Shown here one piece after another: positions 47,663-60,432 of a DNA stretch of 64,000 nucleotides (position 1 is the first letter of the stretch; every line of letters begins with the position of its first letter). The DNA is from Paragordius varius (taxonomy: Eukaryota; Nematomorpha): NCBI GenBank assembly GCA_964247055.1, contig OZ176050.1, positions 13,578,001 through 13,642,000 on the forward strand. The letters run 5' to 3'. The notes beneath the pieces are model-generated. The model had not been told where the DNA came from and ran no database searches. It saw only the letters and a program-made list of their open reading frames with translations. The translations under genes and the position numbers were made by a program.

Positions 47663-47796
47663 CAGTAGCGTATGGCAAAATATTAGCCCATAAAAGAAAA
47701 AAAAAGTTTTTTTTAAAAAACAAGGGGATATTATGGATATGTGTATACATTTTTTATTTCTTATGGACTAATAATGTTTTATGTCATACGCTACTG
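47663..47796. mobile_element. MITE family J, copy 1
   Basis: CAGTAGCGTATGGCAAAATA at the left, and ...GTCATACGCTACTG followed by TA at the right. Confidence 0.7.
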
Positions 47797-48369
47797 TATA
47801 TGTTATAGACATATATTTGTGATTAGGATTTTTAATTAAAGAGCTGGAAATATTCCATGCATAAATGAGTAGATAGTTTGGTAAAATGGAAGCTATGGAA
47901 TATTTTGCTTGAATGTGTTGTCATGCATAAAATTGACACTAAATAATTAACAGTAAGTTAGTTAGTCCCTTCTGTAGGAACCAGAAAGAGTTAATCTAAA
48001 GAACAGTAAAGATTATAAATGAACTTTTATGTGTGTATATACATACATTACAGGTTAGAGGTCTTTTAATTAAGAGAATCTTAGCGATATTTTTATTATT
48101 TCTACGAAGGCATATTTAGCATTCCAGAATGACGTTTCCAATAAGATTTCCAGAGTTTTTTTTCTTTAATTAATGAAAACTGTAACGGCTACCAGTAAAG
48201 AAAATAAAACATAATTACGAAACTACATGAGAGAATGATTTTTGTTCGCAAAAATCTTTTTAGCAGATAACTTTCTATTTTTCACGCTAAAATGACCAAA
48301 ATCCCTGTATGTATATAATTAAGGATTACACAAAAATTTCATTGTATTTAATGCATATTTTAGTATTTA

Positions 48370-48539
48370 CAGTAGCTTATGGCATTAAACAACGTTAGTC
48401 TATAAAAGTAAAAAAAACTTTAATTTTATAAAAACAACTACTCTAGTTGTGTATATGTTTACATATAGATCTCCATAATATCCCCTTATTTCATTTTATT
48501 CTTTTATAGACTCCCATTGTTTTATGCCATACGCTACTG
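48370..48539. mobile_element. MITE family J, copy 2
   Basis: 170 bp with TA on both sides. CAGTAGCTTATGGCATTAAA at the left and TTTATGCCATACGCTACTG at the right, plus inner paired GTCTATAAAAG and CTTTTATAGAC. Confidence 0.8.
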
Positions 48540-48544
48540 TAAAG

Positions 48545-50930
48545 CAAATCGCCAATTATCATACTATATTAATTGCTCTGGTGCTGCATAGAAAATGAAT
48601 ATAATTTGTTGTTAATTAAGAAAATTAATCCCTTTTGTCTTTTACTAGTTTTTTTGCATGTTCCATTACCATAAAAATGTGATAATCTATATTTAGCGTT
48701 TTTTATCCTATAATTTCATCTTTTCATGATTCATAATGATATTTTGGAGAACATCCTATCTTACAAGATCGAAGTTAAACGAATTTAAAGGTATGCATAT
48801 ATTTAAAATTATTTTATTATGAATTTATGTTTCAATCTAGATTTGTATAAATTATTTTAAAAATGGTTGTTTTTATCTTTTTGGGTCGTTTAAGATAGAT
48901 TATTTATGGATTATCTTTACCATTATTTTGAAACTATGGGCTTATTAAGTATTAAAATTTGACGACTCAAGTAAATATCTAGGCCTGCTTTATAGCCCAA
49001 AGTAGCATTTTAATGTTTATCATGATGGTTTGCGCAAAGCGGACACATAGGAATGATTTTTACCTTGAAATAATTAATTGTTATCAAAAGATATATATAT
49101 ATATATATATATATATTGTAATCCATATCCATTTTTTGCTATTATTCGAAATATTTTATAAAATATACCCAAATATTTTTTATCAATACTTCTTTAAAGG
49201 GGCATATACTGTAATTTCAAACAATTATATCAAATTAAGCTATTGACGATATTAATGGCATATATAGCAAAACCTATAAAAATAAAAATTCTATAAACAT
49301 GAACTTTATTGGCAAATCCCAATGAATACGTTATTTTAACCATTTTTTTAATCTAATGCTATATTATATTCTTTTATACCGACCAATCCTCGCTAGATAG
49401 TATTTGATTGCAAATAATCTGCTTATTAAACATTATTATTATAACTTTATGGAATTAACATTTCTTTCTTAGCCATAAGGTCATTGATACCCATAAAAAA
49501 ATGTTGTCTTAAACAGTATTATTTAAAATTTTTAGCTACACAATTTGCATTTTAATCAATGAATGTGCTCACAATAGCTTTAATGTCGCAATAATAATTA
49601 TATTAGGTTGACATCGTTAATTTTTATTTTTGAATATTGACCTATGCTTTAATCCTATTTCTGCTTTCAAAGTTTTTTATGATGAAAGGAACTTAAGTTT
49701 TAGACCGTAATTTAACCATATTTTTAAATCCAACTATTCTGATAACGACTTTAAAAGGCTGTCCTTACGGTTAGAAACCCCATTTGGCTTCATTACGGCT
49801 TTAAGATTACAATTGACCATATAATAAAATTGACGATTTTTGTTTTTTTGAAATTTCGACTTTTTAATTTTATATCATGTTGAAATATAGTTATAGACCT
49901 ATTTATCATTTCAACTGGAATGGGTCCTAATACTAATAAAAACTATTAAAAATAAAAAAATGTTTTATTAACGCAATAAATTTGGCAAAAAATGTGAAAT
50001 ATTTTTTTTTGTCAAATCAAACATTCAAAATTGTTTTTGATTTTTTATTTCTATTAAGAGAACAAAATAATCTCACCGCAACACGAACATACAAAATATA
50101 AATATATTTTGTTGTGTCCATAATAGTATCCATATATTTTATAATGCCACCAATGATAACTTTTTTGTGCAAAAATGTATGGATATTTATTTAATAAATG
50201 ATAGAGTTAACATAAACCAGCTAATATTTTTTCAGTTCTTTCATTGCCTAATATCTGTTAATTTGGTGATAATTTATTATTGTATTTGTTTTAATACTGC
50301 AGTTATGTTACCACTATTCTCATAAAATTATGTTGTAAAATTCGCGACCATGTCATATATGGTTGGTTGTACGAGGAATAGAGATCATGTGTGCAAAACC
50401 AAATTGTATATTACTTCCGGATTATAGATGCGGTATTGTGTTTTTGGTAGGATACAAAAGACTATAAGTATGGATATACACTTTGAAAGTAGTTAAAATA
50501 AGTACTTGTTCTTTCATAATTTTGAACGATTCCTATAAATTTAAATTGATAGAGCTAAATTTTACTCGTTTAATTTGCGTAATCATATCAGTCCTTATAC
50601 ATAACTACCTCCTTCCCCACTTTCCAATACCCCTGAAGTGAGAGAAATTTTTGCCTTAATAAAATACAAAAAAATTGTTATTTAAAATTAATATTTAATT
50701 TGATTTATCGAAATAATAAAGTACTAATCCAATTTCTAAAATGTTTATAATAAATTCTTACCGGTTTATCTAAAAAAAGATTTCCGCGAAAAGCCCTCAT
50801 AATTTGATACGGACTCCATTTTGTTCATCTGGCATTCAACGACAAACACGCACCAGTTGAATTAGCCAAAAACTAACCTCTTGTTTTTATCATTCAGTAA
50901 TCATATCGTTTATGTGCCTGAAAAGAAACA
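48545..50930. other. Gene-poor stretch, nothing recognised
   Basis: Contains a (TA)n run at 49091-49118 but no supported gene or element. Confidence 0.45.
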
Positions 50931-51320
50931 CTTGTGGCACGCATTGCGATCCGAAGAAAACGGCTGTTGAAAGTCATCATTTACTGGTAAAAACATATGG
51001 TGAACATGCTCTTTAGAACTTATATAAAACATGGTTTCAAAATGTTAAATCTTGTGATTTCATGTGAAAAAGTGTGAGCATTCTGGGAGATCTCACATCA
51101 CCAATACACTAAAGTGCAAGAATCATTAACTTTGTATAAAGGAAATCTCCCCACAGAGCAGCATTTCAATAATTTCGAAGATGTTGAAAAATAGCTTGAC
51201 GAATGGGTTTATCCATAGGGCATTTAATTTTTCTGGCACGGTATTCATCTAATCCCTTAGATATGGGCTTCATGTGTATAAGATGATGGAAATATTAAAA
51301 AAATTCTTTTCGATTACATT
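50930..51320 (+). pseudogene. Mariner transposase remnant, catalytic core deleted
   Basis: N-terminal helix-turn-helix start KKTAVESHHLLVKTYGEHAL, as in the mariner consensus K-K-T-A-x-ESHR-x-L-V-x-x-Y-G-E-H-A-L. It is followed directly by the C-terminal part LPTEQHFNNFEDVEK, LDEWVYP, FFWHGIHLIP, WASCV, DDGN. The intervening DNA-binding and D,D34D core (about 200 aa) is absent and several stops are present. It is an internally deleted fossil. Confidence 0.8.
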
Positions 51321-51894
51321 TTTTACCAAAAAACTGATAACAACTTATTACACTTGGCATACAATTATATTCGTATTTTTATCTTTTGATTTTTTGTAAA
51401 TAAAGATTATTCTGTGCTGTTTTTTATCTAAAAAACAAAAAATATAGCATTATTTAAAAAACGTTCTGAAATTTGTTTGAAATATTAATTTTTGTCGAAT
51501 TGCTTAGTTTTTACACAACTATTCAATATCTTTAGTTATAAACATATGATTAATACGCTATGTATCAAGATGATAAAATAACTGCTTTTTAATACCAAAT
51601 ATTCCAAAACTTTATAATAAAGCTTCTTTTGGCAACCAAATTTAAAAGATTGCTCTAAAAGATCTTGATTTCTTCCATCTACCAAACGGTCATATACTTT
51701 GATGCAATAAGCTAGTATTCAATTACTTAGCTCAAAAAACTTTGATGTATGAGATTTTTTATATTTTCAAATGATGAAAAGCCAATTTTTACGAAAATTT
51801 TTAATTTTATAACAAATTTGATTGTTGCATTTTGAACGCTTTACTCATAAATATTGAGGCATTTGGGAACGAAAGCCATTTTAATATTAACTTG

Positions 51895-52380
51895 CTTTGG
51901 GGTAGTTTTATGTTCCAGAGCTATTTGAAATTGGAATATTTTAAAAAGTATTTAAGTGATCAAGCTTAATTTAAAAATACCCCTTTTTTAGGTTTTAGGC
52001 GCATAATACAAATTTTTTTTTGAAAAAATTTATTGCAAACAAAACCTCATCAAGCCTTTTAACTTTTTCTATAATATTTTGTGAATCGTCAATGCAGACA
52101 AATAAATGTATTTTATGAATAATTGTAAATAATTAACTTCAAAAGGCTTTTAGATTACATTTTTACAGGAAAACTTTATATATTTTGAGTTAAACATCAG
52201 CTGTTCCGTTTCACTCATGTTTGGAGGTGTCCCAATTTTTAGAGTTTAGAAGTTACAAATCTGTATAAAATATAAGCTTTTTTATCTAAGACAGGAGAAC
52301 AATGTTTGATAATTAAATTTTAAATAAAATAATTTTCAGAACAGTAGTTTATTTTAAGGATGACTTCTAGGATAAAAAAT
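51895..52380. repeat. Family E repeat, copy 4
   Basis: GGGGTAGTTTTATGTTCCAG at the left, then CATCAGCTGTTCCGTTTCAC, GAGAACAATGTTTGATAATT and AAATTTTAAATAAAATAATT. Confidence 0.6.
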
Positions 52381-52865
52381 CCCCAATATATTCACCGCGG
52401 ACAAAAAGTGAAAAGATCATTAAGTGTTAAAATCTGCAAATAAAATGATCCGTTAAATGCATCAATCATCTAAATTTTTTCTTAAGAAGGAAAATTCTTG
52501 TTAAAATAATGAAAATATGCCTAGTTTATACCAATCGTTTATTTTTAAGGGACCCTGGTTTTAACTTATTAGAATTTGTTGCGCAAAAACACTTTTTTTA
52601 ATTTTATTTTTTGGGAAATTTTTTTGATTTTCTTTAATTTTAAGTACCAATACAAACATATGGTAAAAGAATTATCGTAAAAGTTATAGCCAATAAAACA
52701 GTTTTTATATTTTTTTTATATAATAGGGCTTGACTTGAATCATCGATCATATATAAAAATTGAATGCTCCTAATGATTCACTATTTTATATTTATGTCTT
52801 TATTTAAATTATGTATATATTTTTTATTAAAATTAAATATAAGAGATTAGAATTACTAGCAACTA

Positions 52866-54565
52866 ATAATAATTTTTATGGTTTTGGGACGCTTTAAATT
52901 ACATTTTGTTATAACAACCACGCAATGTATATTTTTACTTTAAAATTCGTTATTTTGGATGTTATCTCATATGATAATATGATTTAGATAGCTAATATAA
53001 AGTTTAGCTATATGTGACATCAACTATATATTTTACAATATCTACACTTAAAAATGGCTAATGACACCCGATATTAGATATTTGTATCAATTAATGGCTC
53101 TCTTTTTAAAATTCATCAGAAGGGGTTATAGCGGCTCTGATGAATTAACAGTTAAGGATTCAAGACAGCTCATATTTCATGTTGAATGAGTTTTTCTTAT
53201 TTAATTTTTAACCATTTAATTAGAACTAACAATTTAATAATATCTCTTACAAATTATAATAAAATTTGTCGCTTGTCTTATACATTATTTAATTATTTAG
53301 CGGAAATATTGGTGTCATAAAAAAAATAGTATTTTATTACTTTTGCGTAGAATAAATTCTCAGGTCTTGATCTTTTCAGGTTTTTTGAAATGTGAGATAG
53401 TCCATCATATTAATTACAAATTTTATGAAATAATACTTATTATACTGATGCTATTTTAATAATTTGATACCCATATTTTATAGAACTAAACTTATAGTGA
53501 TGGGTTAAAACAGTGCATATATCATTCTTATGGAAAAAAGAGTTAACCGAAAATCATCAGTATTTCTATGCTTAATAAATGGTGGAATGCTAATATCTTA
53601 CATATTAACCATTAATTTCCAATCACCACTTACAACAGTTAATTTTCAAAATGATATAAATGATCCTCCGTATTCAATCGGTGATAATATGATAAATCAA
53701 AACAATTATAATAATTTTTATGGTTTTGGGACGCTTTAAATTACATTTTGTTATAACAACCACGCAATGTATATTTTTACTTTAAAATTCGTTATTTTGG
53801 ATGTTATCTCATATGATAATATGATTTAGATAGCTAATATAAAGTTTAGCTATATGTGACATCAACTATATATTTTACAATATCTACACTTAAAAATGGC
53901 TAATGACACCCGATATTAGATATTTGTATCAATTAATGGCTCTCTTTTTAAAATTCATCAGAAGGGGTTATAGCGGCTCTGATGAATTAACAGTTAAGGA
54001 TTCAAGACAGCTCATATTTCATGTTGAATGAGTTTTTCTTATTTAATTTTTAACCATTTAATTAGAACTAACAATTTAATAATATCTCTTACAAATTATA
54101 ATAAAATTTGTCGCTTGTCTTATACATTATTTAATTATTTAGCGGAAATATTGGTGTCATAAAAAAAATAGTATTTTATTACTTTTGCGTAGAATAAATT
54201 CTCAGGTCTTGATCTTTTCAGGTTTTTTGAAATGTGAGATAGTCCATCATATTAATTACAAATTTTATGAAATAATACTTATTATACTGATGCTATTTTA
54301 ATAATTTGATACCCATATTTTATAGAACTAAACTTATAGTGATGGGTTAAAACAGTGCATATATCATTCTTATGGAAAAAAGAGTTAACCGAAAATCATC
54401 AGTATTTCTATGCTTAATAAATGGTGGAATGCTAATATCTTACATATTAACCATTAATTTCCAATCACCACTTACAACAGTTAATTTTCAAAATGATATA
54501 AATGATCCTCCGTATTCAATCGGTGATAATATGATAAATCAAAACAATTATAATAATTTTTATTA
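52866..54565. repeat. Recent tandem duplication, 842-bp unit
   Basis: The sequence 52866-53707 is repeated at 53708-54549; every stretch I compared is identical. The copied unit includes the 5' flank and first 60-odd codons of the laminin-G-like gene. Both copies hold a hairpin (AATTCATCAGA / TCTGATGAATT, 15-nt loop). Confidence 0.95.
53530..53739 (+). pseudogene. Truncated duplicate 5' exon of the laminin-G-like gene
   Basis: Encodes the same 64 residues as the start of the downstream gene (MEKRVNRKSSVFLCLINGGM...). At the duplication junction it runs into GFGTL and a stop. It has its own copy of the upstream sequence, so it may be transcribed, or may supply an alternative promoter if spliced onward. 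Confidence 0.8.
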
Positions 54566-56066
54566 TTATTACAATATTAATGGGAACGTTGATGAATTTG
54601 TTTTCAATAATACAGACGTGTTGTCTGATGGAACAAATGCCTTTGGAAATGATAAATTTATAACTCAACAACTTGAATACGATGCGAAAAAGGGCTTGAA
54701 AATTGGATTGAATGTAACTCAAGTAAGGTCGGATGGAATTTTGGTCACACTTCTATGGCCTCTCATACATAACAATAACATATTTTTTGCGATGGATAAA
54801 ATGAATCATGTAAGCCCTGACAATAGTAATACGAGTCTTATAAATTGTAAAACTTTTTTCACACATTTTTTGATTGTGGTCGAGTTGTTTGAAATGAAAT
54901 TGCGACTGATACCCTATAAAATTTATCTTCCTCAAGAGACAACGATAAAGAATGACGCACGGAACAAACATATCAATGGCAAAAATGTGGATTGTTTCAA
55001 TCTAAGATTCCATAAAATTTCGAATAGTTTGGAAATTTCTATGATTCAAAATGAATTTATTCCCACAGAGCATTTATTACGGTTTCAGAAAGAAGCTCAA
55101 ACTAAAATCATAGAAATCGAAAGAACAAGCCATATAACGACCAGCTCAACCACCAGTTATTACGACTATTTATATGAAAAAACTGATAATGGCCTTATAT
55201 CGAATCAAAATCAAGATAATTTAACCATATCCAATAATCTTTACAGCAATAATCCTCAATACTCGCCGGATGAAGGTATATCATACGGCGATTTTTCATA
55301 TATTCATTTACCTTATCATAGCAAAAAGGGTAACGTAGCAAATAAGGTTAATTCTAAAATGGGTTCAGACAATATAAACATGAATAGGGATAAATTCACC
55401 AGCAAATCTCTGTTGTCTACAAATAAAAATCTTTATCAAACTCAGATTGGTCCAAATATATCGTTCCATCTTTTGCTCAGCATCCATCATATGGACAAAA
55501 CAGATGTAAGAGGTCAATCTGTACCCTTTCTAACCATGACTTATACATATGATAATCAATATACCATAACCAAACATATTGAAAGGATTTATGATAAGGA
55601 TATTCAAAATATTCAGCGATTGGGTGAAAATATTTATACCCCAACGTCCACAAAGGACAAAATCATTGTAACGTTAGGCATTGGTGGATTTTCTGGTTTA
55701 ATAGATAGCATATTAAAAGACACTACCCAATCAAGGAGCCCGTTTAGCCCCCCTGAAATATGGTCAAGGAGTGTAAAATCCGATTTTAGAGGAATCATAA
55801 AGGATGTAACAATCAATGACAAATTGTTTCCATTACTATCAACTTTAAGCATGCACGCAAACATACCGTATTCGCGTACGGAGCAATTACCTGGTTTTGG
55901 GAAAAAACATGTAGGTATATACTTATATATATAAATATTAATTATTTATTATTAGGTTAAAATAAGGAGTCGCTTAGTAGTTTCGAATTTACGAATTATT
56001 TATCTGAATATTTTGACATATGTATCTTTAATATTTTCTCTTATTTATGAGTTAAAAGATGTATAA
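54372..56066 (+). CDS. Laminin-G/neurexin-like membrane protein (divergent)
   Basis: Exon 54372-55910 (513 codons), a 45-nt intron (55911-55955), and exon 55956-56066 give about 549 aa. The N-terminus has a hydrophobic signal or anchor (VFLCLINGGMLISYILTI). A first beta-rich part, GLKIGLNVTQVRSDGILVTL, resembles the opening strands of LamG domains (F-x-T-x-x-x-x-GLL). Then come a low-complexity Ser/Asn/Tyr region and a closing part IIVTLGIGGFSGLIDS ... SDFRGIIKDVTINDKLFPL, like the GG-x-P ... FxGCIRDVxINGxLxDL end of LamG; the Cys is Ile. The second exon adds a likely transmembrane helix (RIIYLNILTYVSLIFSLIYE) and a short tail. Without the intron the first exon would end at TAA 55932-55934. 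Assignment is by motif only. Confidence 0.5.
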
Positions 56067-56069
56067 TAT

Positions 56070-57000
56070 TCTTTATTGGTAAATATAATGGTTCATTTAC
56101 CGTTCCGTATTTTAAAATTTTAAGCTCAATAAATTTAAGCCTGATCATTTATATGCTTGGCTAGTTCTTATTTGATTACAATAAAATCACCGTATATAAA
56201 ACTAGAAGCAATTATTTGTAACATACTAATGGTAAATAAAAAAAATGTTTATAATATCAAAAATATCTTTTTTGATAAGAAATGTTGTTTTATTTTTTGG
56301 TTGCTAAACGGTTGCTTCGGCTAGCGTGCAGAATATTAGGGGTGCAAATTAGAACGTTCTTGATTATAAATGAAAAAACTTATTTTAGTAAATAATAGTG
56401 CGAGATTTCGTAAGGAAACGTCAATAAAACAGTAATTATCGGGTGTATGAAAAACTTATCCCAGATTTTCAGAGAAATCCTGTTTTAGTCTCCAAAGCCG
56501 GTAATCGGTCCCAGTTTTATACATTTAAAGGTAAAAAACCACCGATTTGCCTCCAAATTTTAACTTATGACCCGAACCTTAATATAAAAAATAAATCATT
56601 TTTTATTATTTTTTTATCAAATATCTACTGAATGTTATAATCATTATACATTATTTGATTAAATTAATTTTAAATGAATTAATTTGATACTATTTTTTAA
56701 ATGTCAGGATGCTAATAAGAAACCATGTTTCGCTTAATAGAGCTCCTCATGGAGGCCGGGTTCTCTTGTTTTAATCTATCATTCAATGAAAACGGTTAAT
56801 TAGTACTGACAGTGTAATTTTACGAAAACACAAATTAAATATGAAAAGGAATTGACAACCTATATGTCATAATGGATCAAATTTTAAGGTTTATTTTGTA
56901 GGATTGAAAATACACCTATTAGAGAGAATAAATGATCGGCTGTCAGAAACCGTAATTAAATGACGATGCTACATAAAAAAAAATTTAAGAGCCTTGAAAC
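56070..57000. other. 3' flank, no gene recognised
   Basis: A 62-codon plus-strand frame at 56443-56631 (YEKLIPDFQRNPVLVSKAGN) has no family I recognise and could be a stray exon or transposon piece. Confidence 0.4.
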
Positions 57001-57005
57001 CAAAG

Positions 57006-57190
57006 GTGTCCAACACATATGGCTTTGCAGGCTGCATTTTTATATCGAACATTTTTCGCTTCATTGCCAAAATTAGGAAAGATTTATTAACTAAAATGTT
57101 AAAGAATATCATATTTACTTAGATTTTGCAAACTTCGCATATGCGCGCTGCAAAAATATTTTGGAGGGCCGCGTCTTGGACACTTCCTGC
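57006..57190. mobile_element. hAT-like MITE (family H, copy 3)
   Basis: AGGTGTCCAACACATATGGC, then TTTGCAGGCTGCAT, at the left, and GCGCGCTGCAAAAATATTTT, then GGAGGGCCGCGTCTTGGACA, at the right. The AGGTGTCCAA/TTGGACACTT ends are inverted. Smallest and best-kept copy. Confidence 0.65.
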
Positions 57191-57449
57191 CTTAAAGCCT
57201 AAAAGGCTAAATGTTGAGCTATATGAAACCAAATAAACCTAACTTTATCATTTTAAAATATATAATATTAGTCTCATCATATAATGTATTTGCAATAAGC
57301 TGATACGATAAAATAATACAAAGTTTGAATAATGTGATATTAATTTTAAAAAGTAATTCATTTACTAAACTTTTGTTGTAAATTAAACCGTTTAACGCAA
57401 TATAATTTTCCCTTTCTTAATTTGCATACTATATTCTCATAAAATCTTT

Positions 57450-57471
57450 GGGGGGGGGGGGGGGGGGGGGG
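57450..57471. repeat. Homopolymer run G22
   Basis: Uninterrupted G tract in an AT-rich setting. Could form a quadruplex; length may be unreliable. Confidence 0.9.
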
Positions 57472-57822
57472 AATTTTTTGGAAGCTTCGATCATTACGAT
57501 TGGTCATTTAAAATTTGTAAAAAATTGCTATGAACGCTAGTTTTATGAAGTAAACTTAACTCAAATTTGCTCTGTTAGAAATAACCGAACACAATTAAAG
57601 TTTCATAAAATAATTTCGAATCCTTTCAGGATCCAAATTGTTAATAACCTTTACTGTAATTTTTTGTCACGACACCTTAAAAGCTTAAGTCACCCGTTAC
57701 TTAGTGTATATACCATAGTAAAACAGTTTTTTCCTAAAGGAGTTCCCTTTCGTATGGTGCCGAAAAATTGCGTTTTTTTTAAATTCGGGGGACCCTAGAA
57801 GCTTTTTTTTGGCTCAATAAGT

Positions 57823-58103
57823 ACAGTAAGAATTAAAATTATGCGGAAAAAACTAAAAATATAAACACAAATATTTTTCTAAAAGACAACCCTACTTTTT
57901 AACCCCTAATTTTTCCAACATAAACTATATAGTTACATTTTTAAATGATATTATTGAATGTATTACATCCTGAATCCCTATGTTGCGACCCAAAACAATA
58001 AGTAATATTTGTAAAAATTAATTCAAAAAGCATGGTTTCTTTTAGAAATAAATATTTTTCTTTATATTTTTACGTTTTGTCCGTATAATTTAATTTTTAC
58101 TTT
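57823..58103. mobile_element. MITE family A, copy 8
   Basis: Preceded by TA: CAGTAAGAATTAAAATTATG, then CGGAAAAAACTAAAAATATA, to TTTTTACGTTTTGTCCGTAT, then AATTTAATTTTTACTT. Confidence 0.75.
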
Positions 58104-58744
58104 ATGTTGGTATATATTAATAGATTCAATTTAAATAATATTAAACCTAAAAAGTTTTTTCTCTTAATCTGATCAAAGAATGCCGCCGGAGCATCGTTTA
58201 TATAAACAATACTTTTAATATTTGATTTTAAAGCCCCCTTTTTTAATGCGTTAATGTACGATTCTTTAAAATATGTTTACAACTTTTTTGATTTGTCGGT
58301 CTTCTGTTAAATTTCATGCATAAAATGTCTTAAATTTTCAAAGATATGGACGCATAAATTGTGTGTCGGACCTTTGAAAAAATTTTTAAAATCAAAATGC
58401 ACTTAACAATTGATAATTAGTATATGGTAGAATAAGCAAATGACCAAATTTTTTATAAAAATTTTTTCGAAGTAAAATTATTCTGCAAAAACTGTTGCAA
58501 TCGAATATTATTAAATGTATCATTATTGAAACTTTATCGAGTGTTCTTAACTTACAAAACCAATAACTTGGCCATTTAAGAGCCTTAAAATAGGCTAAAG
58601 AAATTCAAATATATTACCAAGTGTAGTCCAAAAGTCATTACCGATTCAACTTAATGAAAATGCCGTAAAAGTTATGAAAACGATTATTTTGACATTCCTT
58701 TTTTTATTTTACATATAACGACAAACATGTGCTTAAGTGAAACA

Positions 58745-58816
58745 GTTGTGTCGAACTGATGAGTGCTAACATGCAAGAAACTAGTCTGCGATTACTATGG
58801 ACGACGAAGGGCTCTC
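58745..58816 (+). ncRNA. Hammerhead ribozyme-like motif (type I, minimal stem III), copy 2
   Basis: Core CUGAUGA at 58756-58762, stem II GUGC...GCA with loop UAACAU, GAAAC at 58777-58781, and UAGUC with the expected cleavage after 58786. All listed core bases (CUGAUGA, GAAA, C17) are intact. The closing 10.1/11.1 pair is G-A instead of G-C, and stem I has one mismatch (A2.2/G1.2). Stem I otherwise pairs GUCG with CGAU plus an outer CAGU/ACUAU helix. Flanks match the right arm of the palindromic element at 7745-7998, so this is one arm of that family. Confidence 0.65.
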
Positions 58817-58870
58817 CATATCATTTATTTTCAGTTTTGATTAATTTTCATATAATTTTCAGTTTAGTTT

Positions 58871-59880
58871 TTGTTTTACCATTATTTCACTGATTTAACA
58901 ACTGTTAATACACGAGTTGAGTCCGAAAAATTCTATAAGCTTGATTTTATTACAGTAATCATGTCCAATTTTGTGATAAAAACTTGTTGCATATTGCTCT
59001 TACCAGAACAGAAGAGAAGGGTTGTTGAAAGTCATCGTTTTCTGACAATCAAAACATGTGAATTTCCAAGCCTAAAAGTTGTGGTTTTAATTTGAAAGAG
59101 TTGGGTGATATGGTAGACTACACGACTACTAAGAAGATCAAGGACAAGAGTTTGATAAATCTATTAAACTTAACGACAAGGCAGAAGCATTATATGTATC
59201 ACAAAAAACAATCAGTAGACGTTTACAAAATAAGGAAAATAGCAATAAATACAGCAAATGCGTTCCATATAATTTAAAAAAAAGTCATATCAAAAATCGT
59301 AAGGATGCAAAATCCTGCTTCAACTTCATGAAACGGAAATAATATTTTTATAAAAGGACGAGAAATGATAAACCCCGTGTGAAGCCAAATCAGATGACAT
59401 AGTGGCTTCTACCTTGCCATGCCGGTTCATCAACACCATTGGCAAGAAAATCATGCTCTGTATCTGGTGGGACCAGAGCGGTGCTGTACATTATGGACTT
59501 TTGAAACTCAAAGACATTAATACCGACCCTATCGCCAACAAATTTAGACTATGCATTTTATAAATAACGACCGGATTGGGCCAAATATGGCATGCTAAGT
59601 GACAATCGTTTCCCACAGTAAATGAATAAAATTGTTTTGATCAAATATTCTTCCGCATCCGTGCTCTCCTGATCTTATCTGACTATTACTTCTTTGAATC
59701 AAGGGGGTACAGCGCGCAGAAGTTTAATATCGATTTTTGGAACATTCTTTACCTGAGAGATGGGCGAAATGTGTAGAAGCCGATGCAAAATTTAAATAAA
59801 ATAATTATATCCTTTCCGTTAGAATAAAGTTTTTCCTATTTACCAAAAAACCGGTACACGCTTGTTTCAACACCTGTTAT
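58871..59880 (+). pseudogene. Mariner transposase, decayed but with all domains traceable
   Basis: Plus-strand pieces in order: KRRVVESHRFLTIKTC (HTH1), LNDKAEALYVSQKTISRRLQ (HTH2), YNLKKSHIKNRKDAKSCFNF, then DEK (first catalytic Asp region near 59358), IGKKIMLCIWWDQSGAVHYG, then LL (second Asp), SDYYFFES (third Asp), and RWAKCVEADAKF at the C-terminus. The order and spacing match mariner D,D34D enzymes. Frame changes and stops show it is not functional. Terminal inverted repeats were not located with confidence. Confidence 0.85.
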
Positions 59881-60110
59881 AGATTAACCCTTGTAATTTT
59901 AAGATAAATATTTTATAAAACACCGTCGGTGGGCCTCAGCTAAAAAATCGGACGATCTTTCGATGGACACCATTCAAAATTATTCGTTGTAAAATATCTT
60001 TAATTCAATCATCAACTTAATTTATATTAAAAAATGTCAGGGCTTTTGATACATGCATTGATTGAAAATATATAAATCAGATAGGCACCGCATTAGAAAG
60101 AGACACAATA

Positions 60111-60430
60111 TATACCATTTACAGTTCAAATTCACCCTCAAACAATTCATATTCACCATTGAACCTTTCAAATTCACCCTAAAAATAAATTATGTGTTCA
60201 AACTAAAATAACCCATTATTAATATGAAATATATCTTTATGGCATAGTTTATTATTTTTTCAGTATTATTTTAGTTTAAAATAAAATTTTATTATAAAAT
60301 ATAGGCAATTTTTAATATTAAAAAAACATATAATTTATTTGAAAGTGAATTTGAATTTCGAGGGTGAATTTGAATTGTTCAAGAATGATTTATATTGTTT
60401 ACGGGTAAATTTGAAATTTAAATCGTATAA
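60111..60430. mobile_element. MITE family B, copy 9
   Basis: TATACCATTTACAGTTCAAA at the left and GTAAATTTGAAATTTAAATC, then GTAT, at the right, with the standard core TTTATGGCATAGTTTATTAT. Confidence 0.75.
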
Positions 60431-60432
60431 TA

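Noticed and set aside
53115-53147. CTGATGAATT as a hammerhead core
   Set aside because: No GAAA or cleavage triplet in the right positions; it is one arm of a simple hairpin in the duplicated unit.
54516-54971. Minus-strand ORFs opposite the laminin-G-like gene
   Set aside because: Mirror frames of the plus-strand exon, with no similarity or splice signals of their own.
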